Source: Polytrichum commune
Lineage: Eukaryota > Streptophyta > Polytrichopsida > Polytrichales > Polytrichaceae
Direction of reading: 5' to 3'
Length of the DNA stretch: 64,000 bases
NCBI GenBank assembly: GCA_950295325.1
Contig: OX485808.1
Location: 27,548,527-27,612,526, forward strand
The notes beneath the pieces are model-generated. The model was not told the origin of the DNA. It did not search any database and saw nothing but the letters and a program-made list of their open reading frames with translations. Shown here in pieces: positions 58,001-64,000 of this stretch. Each line of letters opens with the position of its first letter. Within the stretch, counting starts at the first letter, position 1. Position numbers and translations under genes: made by a program.

Positions 58001-61000
58001 CACCATAAAGCTCAAAGCGTTCGAGCACCAGTGCCAACCAAGAGCAAGTTGTCTTCAGTATCATCTGTTTGATTAGAGCCAACCAACTCCCATTACTTCA
58101 TGTGTAACAGATAGACAGTAACCCAAAACAGACACAGGTCAACATGTAACTAATAGCACTGATCGATATGAGTGTTGGTCTGGTATTTTTTATATATATA
58201 TAAATACCATTCAGGTATCTATAATGAGGATTTCACATTTTTTGATACCAGTAGGCTATGGGTATCTGGTGGTACTTTTTTTCTCGGGTCTATACACCAT
58301 GCACGAACCTTCATACTTAGGCAAAAGTGCCCTAGGTATCAATATGCTGTAGAATTGTATTGACCCAAATCATAACTCGGGTACACAAAGATTCTCTCAC
58401 CTTAACATACCCACCAAATATCAATATTTGACTGGTGTCACAAATTTGATACCCACGGGTAGGTTATTTGATGCTGTTATTGATGGTGATTATTGATACC
58501 ACGTATTCACCTATATACCAGACCAGCATTGATTGATATGATAAAGTTTACTGGTGTGTGACATCATTCAGAAGGAAATAAAAAAAAACTGTGTTAGACC
58601 TGGCTCTCTCTATTGAAATATACTCTCTACCAACAAAGATTTCATAAGTACCCAGATAACTTTCTTGATGTGCAAACAAGTTCACTTCCATTGGTTGATG
58701 CACATGCTGATAAAAAAACATCATTCAATTTGTAGCGTATTCAGAATCTTCGTTACAGACTCCTCGGAACCTGCTCCAAATTTGGATCCCTCACCTTTGA
58801 TTGTAAAGACGAGAGTGCTTTTTGATAGTAAGTACACATCCAAACGTGACTAAGGTAGAGAGTCCTAATTCGGTATTTTTCTAATTAGGACACCTATATT
58901 TGAGTCGTATGTGGTTACGTGAGGCTCCAAAAACGGATACCAAATAGGCATCATGTGTTTGAAAGAGATTGGACTCTGGACTATGTGCTCAAAATATGAT
59001 AACTATTCTAGGCAATTAAGAGGTACCTATAGGACCATTTAATGAGCACGAGAATCTTCACTTTGATAATGACTAAGATATTCATATGAGCTCCATAAAA
59101 TTATGAGGAAAGTGGCCATGGCCTCACTTTGGATTTGCTAACCATTTCATACTGTAGGATTATAAGACTATCAACCTTTGTTTTTGACATTTCATACTGT
59201 AGGATTATAAGTCATAAATATTTTTGCATCCAAATTTCCAAAGCTAAAGATTGATGACATACCGATCTTTAAGTAAACAAGAAACTCACATATTGCACAA
59301 TGCCAAATTTGACACCGTCAGTGAACTGGCGACCGAGCTCCCAAGACTCCAGGCACCAATTCATAGGCACAGGATGATGCACCACATGACTCTCATTGTG
59401 GTTTTCCAGTAAAGGGTCTGCTGATGATCCCTGTTTTTCCAGTTTTTGTATTGCCATCTCCTCTCCCCCTACACAGCGCAGCATCAAAAACAAAGGTTGT
59501 TAGTCTTTAAGGATTTGCACTTGATATATTGGTAATTACCAGTGTTGGTCTGGTATCATCTCTTCTTGATGCCGTTCGGGTATCTAGAAAGAGGATTTCA
59601 CATTTTCTGATACCAGTAGGCTATGGGTATTTGGCAGTAATTTTGTTTTCGATATCATTTGGGTCTACATATACCATGCAAGAACCTTCAAACCTAGCAA
59701 AATTGTCCTAGTGTCAATATGGTTTAGAATGGTCTTGATCCAAATAATGACTTGGGTATACAAAGATTCTCTCACCTTGACATACCCACCAAATATCAAT
59801 ATTTGACTGGTATTACAATTTTCATAACCACGGGTAGGTTCTTTGATAACATTATTGATGTTGATTATTGTTTCCATGCATTTACCTAAATACCAGACCA
59901 AAATTGGTAATTACTTTGTGATGCCAATCATCACAAACAACTCAAAAGCAGCGCTTCCAAAATCCACAAGAATCATACAAGCTAAGTTGTAAACAAATCA
60001 TCCATACCTAAGCAGGCGAAAAGGTATCGACTGAATGAGTACATTGCAAACGCTTCGTAGCTGTTTCCTAAGAGGTTGCTTTCTATGGAGATTTCCGGGT
60101 TCCATAGCGATATGAACTGCAACCTATCCACAACAAATGAGGATCAATTGCACAACAGCTGCAGAAAATCTTCAAGTCATTTTAGACTGCAATAGACTAT
60201 CTATGACTTTTGCAAACTGGTCTCTGAACATAAACCGACATCTTCTTCACCTCTCAAAAAAGGCTATGAACAAAAACTTCCAAATAGACAGCAACTGAGA
60301 AATTGGCTTTCAGTAAAACTGATACAGGCTTAAACTGAGCAGAGTATAATTGCACACAAGCCAAAGAAAATGGGCAACTATGGCTAAACCCTTATTGCAA
60401 ACTGGTCTCTGAGCATAACCAACATCTTTTTCTTCACCTCCCAAAAAAACAGCTCTAACTAAAAATTCCACAAAGACAACAATTGAGGGATTGGCATTGA
60501 TAGTAAATTTTGAAGTTATCCTCAACTTAACATGACTTTTGGTCACGAATTGGTTGTTTTGCATACAACACCTTCCATGTCCAGTAAATTATGGGTACAT
60601 GCTTGGAGTAGTTATGTGGAGGTTTGAACAATGCACATTCTAGATCGATCCATTGAGGGTCAAACTCAATTGGCACGCCGAAAGGTGATTATAAAAAGAG
60701 TTTGGCCCTCAATGAAACTCACGAAATAGGTTGCTCTTCATTCAAATTCAAACACTATCTTCCAATCATGCACCATCACAAGTAGAAAAATTGATCGATA
60801 CTGTTTGCAAAACAACCACCGGAAAATCATAGGGTACCACCAACTGCCCGCCGAAAAGTCCCAATGAGTTGAAGGATAACTCTAATAACTGAGAAATTGG
60901 CATTGCTAGTAAACGATTGTAGGCTGAAACTGAGCAGAGAATTTCTGGGATTACCGAGGAGATAGCATAAACTGGAACCATAAAGATGACACCGATCAAC

Positions 61001-61315
61001 CATCTTTGCTCCTGCAAATAATCGACACAGATTAATGATTGGAAAATGCGGAAAAAAAACTAGATTTAGTTGCGTTGCTTTCACGGAGTGTATTTTTTTT
61101 TAAATAAAATAAAAATAAAAATTGCAGCTGTAATTAGTACTCACCGAAGGCATGTTGTATGTTGAGAGGTGCTGGAAGAGGAGGTAGAAGGATAAGCAAA
61201 GTGAGAATGCTACAAACAATCCTGCAACAGTTACAACTCGTGCCTTCAACTCAGCTCCTCCGCCAAATTCTTCTTCTCCCAAAACCACCTTCCATAAAAC
61301 CTCAGCTATGGTCAT
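55049..61315 (-). CDS. LAZ1-like: LAZ1-like DUF300 membrane protein (Ost-alpha/TMEM184 type)
   Basis: Eight exons on the minus strand join in phase to 464 aa: 61315-61145, 61011-60955, 60116-60008, 59468-59290, 58064-57976, 57256-56983, 56228-56040, 55375-55049. DUF300 proteins are multi-pass (about seven-segment) membrane proteins; Arabidopsis LAZ1 acts in vacuolar/endomembrane trafficking linked to programmed cell death and hormone signalling. Visible family signatures are a first membrane segment at about 28-50, EQRWLIGVIFMVPVYAISS (58-76), NSYEAFAMYSFSRYLFACLGG (about 94-114), a loop with HPVPMNWCLESWELG, FGIVQY, YPYITFVLNFSQLWALYCL, INPLAKFLCFKAVVFVTWWQ and YPATPYERG. The C-terminal 110 residues are soluble and divergent. 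Introns 3, 4 and 5 each carry a hAT MITE. The start is the only ATG giving the expected N-terminus. Confidence 0.92.
55676..55976. mobile_element. MITE of the TAGTCCTATTAGTGTGGG family, LAZ1-like intron 7
   Basis: The left end ACATAGTCCTATTATTGTGG and the inverted right end TAAATAGTCCTATTAGTGTG pair, with inner copies of AATTTCCACCCAC. It is a relative of 6806-7102. Confidence 0.6.
56600..56840 (+). mobile_element. Truncated family F MITE, LAZ1-like intron 6
   Basis: Only the right half of the family is present: AATGAATAAGATATTCATAT, GGACTTGCTAACCATGTCGT, TTTCATATCCTAG and ATTCATCTACCTTG. Confidence 0.6.
57500..57872. mobile_element. hAT-type MITE, LAZ1-like intron 5 (degenerate right end)
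   Basis: It starts CAGTGTTGGTCTGGTAT and follows the family's internal order (ATTTGGGTCTATATACACCA, AGATTCTCTCACCTTGACAC, ACCCACGGGTAGGTTCTT). The right terminus has decayed and no clear TSD remains. Confidence 0.7.
58170..58531. mobile_element. hAT-type MITE, LAZ1-like intron 4
   Basis: 362 bp. The flanks ATCGATAT (58162-58169) and ATTGATAT (58532-58539) agree at 7 of 8. The ends are GAGTGTTGGTCTGGTAT and, inverted, CAATGCTGGTCTGGTAT. Confidence 0.82.
58850..59170 (+). mobile_element. Family F MITE, LAZ1-like intron 4
   Basis: It begins TAAGGTAGAGAGTCCTAATT and keeps the family order to TTTGCTAACCATTTCATACT. The terminal part is lost and the sequence CATACTGTAGGATTATAAG is then duplicated at 59147 and 59191. 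Confidence 0.65.
59540..59906. mobile_element. hAT-type MITE, LAZ1-like intron 3, perfect 8-bp TSD
   Basis: 367 bp with ends CAGTGTTGGTCTGGTAT and, inverted, CAATTTTGGTCTGGTAT. GTAATTAC is repeated exactly at 59532-59539 and 59907-59914. CAGTG-type ends and an 8-bp duplication are the signature of hAT elements. Confidence 0.9.
60195..60960 (-). repeat. Diverged tandem copies in LAZ1-like intron 2
   Basis: Blocks TTTGCAAACTGGTCTCTGA (60212, 60398), CAACATCTT...TTCACCTC (60237, 60420), GAGAAATTGGC (60297, 60890), TAAACTGAGCAGAG (about 60331; TGAAACTGAGCAGAG at 60924) recur in order. The last copy runs up to the intron's splice donor beside exon 2, so the array started from donor-proximal sequence. 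Confidence 0.7.
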
Positions 61316-61435
61316 GGCTGCTACAAATTTGCACCCAAATTACAAGTGCTGTTTTCTATCCACATTACCCACCCCGCCGCTCAATTGCAATTCCTTGTTT
61401 CACTCCAACATTATAATCGCTGAATTCCTAACCTT

Positions 61436-61675
61436 CGACACTCTTGGTGCCTTCTCAAAGTAAGTAAGAAGAAAAACCCACAATTTTATAGTCACTCGCT
61501 CGCTGGGTTCTCAGCAATGCTATAAAATTCAATACATTTCGAATTGGGTTACATTCGACTCTGTTGGTGCCGTCCCAACGTAAAATATAAAGAGAATCCA
61601 CGATTTTGAGATCACTTGCCTGCTGGGTTCTCAGACTCAAATGCTCTCAATAAATGTTTTCGAATGGGGTTGCTT
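61436..61675 (-). repeat. 120-bp tandem dimer upstream of the LAZ1-like start codon
   Basis: Units start at 61436 and 61556. Shared blocks are CGACTCTGTTGGTGCC-like, AGAA(A/T)CCACAATTTT-like, TCACT(C/T)GC(T/C)(C/T)GCTGGGTTCTCAG and TTTCGAAT(T/G)GGGTT. It lies about 120-360 bp before the start codon. Confidence 0.85.
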
Positions 61676-64000
61676 CACATTTTGTCAAGAATCCTCTACA
61701 AGACCTTGCACGACAAATTGTGCTTGTCAAAACACGTATATCCATCATTACTTGGACATGGAGGAAATGACTTGGGGGACTCAGTTCAACAAGTCTACCG
61801 TCATATGAAAGGGGATAATTAGCAGGGTTTAGGGTTTATCCAAACGCAAACACCATCGTGTTGGCAGTCTAGGACCGCCAAATCCGGCTCCGTTAATTCT
61901 AGGTTTGCTTGCATCTCCCAAGCTCATCAGCCTACGTATTACTTGAGGTATGCGGGTGTTATTCGGTTACTTTTCTTTATCGGACACCTATATTCGATTG
62001 GCGTCTGGTTAGGTGAGGATCGAAAACCAAACAGCATAAAGACACTTTTTTAGAAAAGATTGGACTGCGTTTTTAAATTTTGTTAACTACACGAAATCAA
62101 CAAATATGCACTTCCTATGACCATAACGAAATCACGGGAGGTCCGATTTCTGCTGATGCTTCATTGTAGATTTGATAATGCAACACAAGTTTTTCTGTGT
62201 AAATCTCATCTGTAGAAGTGGGAGAACATGAAAAGCGACCCAAATAACATCCACATACCCTTAAATTGTACTGCAATTGAAGCCTGATGAGAAATTGAAT
62301 TGACTCCTGCGTGAGTCGATTGCAAGTGCAGACAAAAATGCATGTATCAAGTGGGTTGGCTGAAAAGTTGCCACGTGCAAGCAGAAATCAGGGCCACGGA
62401 CACGTAGTGATGTGTAAAGCATGCAATTTCGAGGGAGGGTGCTTCAGTCATGAGAAGGGAAGGGGACTGACTCACAACCTGGGCAAATAATTCGTTCAAT
62501 GCAACAATGATCAGTATCCTCTTCTCTTCAGAAGCTTCTTATATCTTCCACCTAACTCATTTGATGTGTTCATGTGGTTGAAAAGGAAACAAGGTCAAGT
62601 ACATAGATATTTATGACATCCTATGGTGCAATTCTCCAAGCTATTAGGTTTTAGCAGCTTGAAATCGTGGAAAGTCGGAACAGGAATGAATGACTGATTT
62701 GACCCTTTTCTCTCTAGCGTAACTCTTATTACAAGATTTGAAGATGGGCTAGGTTTCAAAAGTTTGAGGTGGTTTGCAATGATTCCAGAAGCCATATCCT
62801 GTCAGACAACCATCATTTGCTCTTACACAGCATGCATACCGACGTGCCTTTATTGTCCATCACTACTCCAGTGAAGACAAACATCTGGTATGATTTTGAA
62901 ACTCACAGCAGGGACAAAGTCTTGCAGTTTTGAATAGCAGGAAGGATGGTGTGATTGAGTAAATGAACTCTGCTTCCTGCATGGTCTCAGGTCAAATTTT
63001 CATGGTAAGTAACGATTGTCATTTCCAGTTTCGGGATTGAAGTTGAGATGCGAAAGTTACAAAAAGTTAAAGTGAGGATCTTTTAAGTGATCACATATCC
63101 TTCCTGATTGTGTTAACTACTGCATCTAGAATGGTGTATTTTTTTTAAATATACTCCAATCTCAATGTGTCATTATGGTGTCCATTCTTAACTATAAACC
63201 TTGCCATTTAACACTCAAATATAGGTGTCCACTCAAGGAAAGTGACAACATAAGGCCACACCTCTTAGTAGTTGCTACAAGGTTGACATATATAGTCACA
63301 TGTTGTAAGTTAGAATGAGCATATTAATATTTTTTTTTACAAGAGTAGTAGCTCCTTTGCAACAGTGTCAATATTGCCTGCAATCACTTGATTGGCAACT
63401 AGAGGGTCGGTGAGACCTTTCCCTCATTGATTAGTACTTAACAATTACAGGCATTCTTCCATCCAGCAAACAAATCTGAGTGCCCCAGATAAGGCAGAAG
63501 TTGTGCATGCACTCAAAATTCTTTGGTGTAGTCATTCTTTGCGTTACTGATTTTTGAAGGTATCAATTTGCAAGAGAGATGCGATGCGAATGTGAGATAG
63601 CATCAGTAACTTACTCCAGGACAACTCGTTTGAAGTAACCAAGACCAAGTAAAACCTTGAAGAAGCAGTGCAATTTCAATTGATAACTATGAAAATTTAT
63701 GTCCATTTTGAACTGTGGCATATCAACTATATGCCTTTCAACTGTCCAACTTACCAACAAAACCTTTAGAACATCTATTTCGGTAGGTTTTCTAGATGAT
63801 GGAGCTAATTACATTTCTGCAAAATCTACTTGGTGGGAAGGTCCACACAAAGTAAGACAGAGTTTTCAACAAATTAATTGCAAGAAAATTCTACTTATGT
63901 TCATCAGTGTGAAGCTTGGAGAGAAGATAAAGGCAGCCTGAAGAAAGGAGAATCGATGCGGAGAAGCAAAGGAGGTCTAGGCCAGTGTTGATTGGCACCT
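61676..64000. other. Upstream flank of the LAZ1-like gene, no gene recognised
   Basis: It holds a family G MITE (about 61935-62280) and a reversed family F fragment (about 63040-63260). The short open frames show no recognisable protein features, and no exon chain can be built. Confidence 0.5.
61935..62280 (+). mobile_element. Family G MITE, near full length
   Basis: The start TTGAGGTATGCGGGTGTTAT and inverted end TTAAGGGTATGTGGATGTTA pair well. Internal blocks GTTAGGTGAGGATCGAAA, GGGAGGTCCGATTT and GTGGGAGAACATGAAAAGCG are shared with copies at 25270, 32150 and 43850. Confidence 0.65.

Noticed and set aside
62595-62795. Minus-strand frame of 66 codons as a gene
   Set aside because: No family character, no partner exons, and a weak internal repeat only.

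Overview
The window is nuclear DNA of a land plant. Every gene is split by many GT-AG introns, the proteins are plant-type (an XS/XH RNA-directed DNA methylation factor, a LAZ1/DUF300 membrane protein), and the spaces between and inside genes are full of short inverted-repeat transposons. I cannot fix the species. The long, MITE-filled introns and AT-rich spacers would fit a large, seed-free-plant-like genome, but that is only an impression.

Layout. 1-19.6 kb holds no host gene I can support. It contains a Ty3-like gag-only retroelement (about 1.6-5.6 kb), two opposite copies of a pogo/Tigger-like element, a SINE-like unit, a tandem duplication, a foldback element with another MITE nested in one arm, and several PIF/Harbinger-like MITEs with 3-bp target duplications. 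19.6-26 kb holds an IDN2/FDM-type gene (+, 8 coding exons, 656 aa). 27.6-40.6 kb holds a SPATA20/YyaL (DUF255) gene (-, 15 exons, 844 aa) with a 22-nt and a 33-nt microexon. 44.9-48.8 kb holds RBM48 (+, 8 exons, 261 aa). 52.7-54.5 kb holds CZIB/DUF866 (+, 4 coding exons, 166 aa). 55.0-61.3 kb holds a LAZ1-like DUF300 gene (-, 8 exons, 464 aa). All exon joins were made by eye, from GT-AG sites, phase continuity and family conservation. In each gene the phases close into one open frame ending at a stop.

The genes do not form a pathway or cluster. The link worth noting is that RBM48 is a minor-spliceosome factor and the neighbouring SPATA20 gene has one intron with U12-like features.

The most unusual pattern is structural. 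All five genes carry diverged local tandem duplications at their 5' ends (promoter region, 5'-UTR intron, exon 1 or an early intron), and in RBM48 the duplicated unit includes the end of exon 1 and its splice donor. The introns also show repeated insertion of the same MITE families, including a hAT-type MITE in three successive LAZ1 introns. I see no operon-like, defence or otherwise new enzymatic system.
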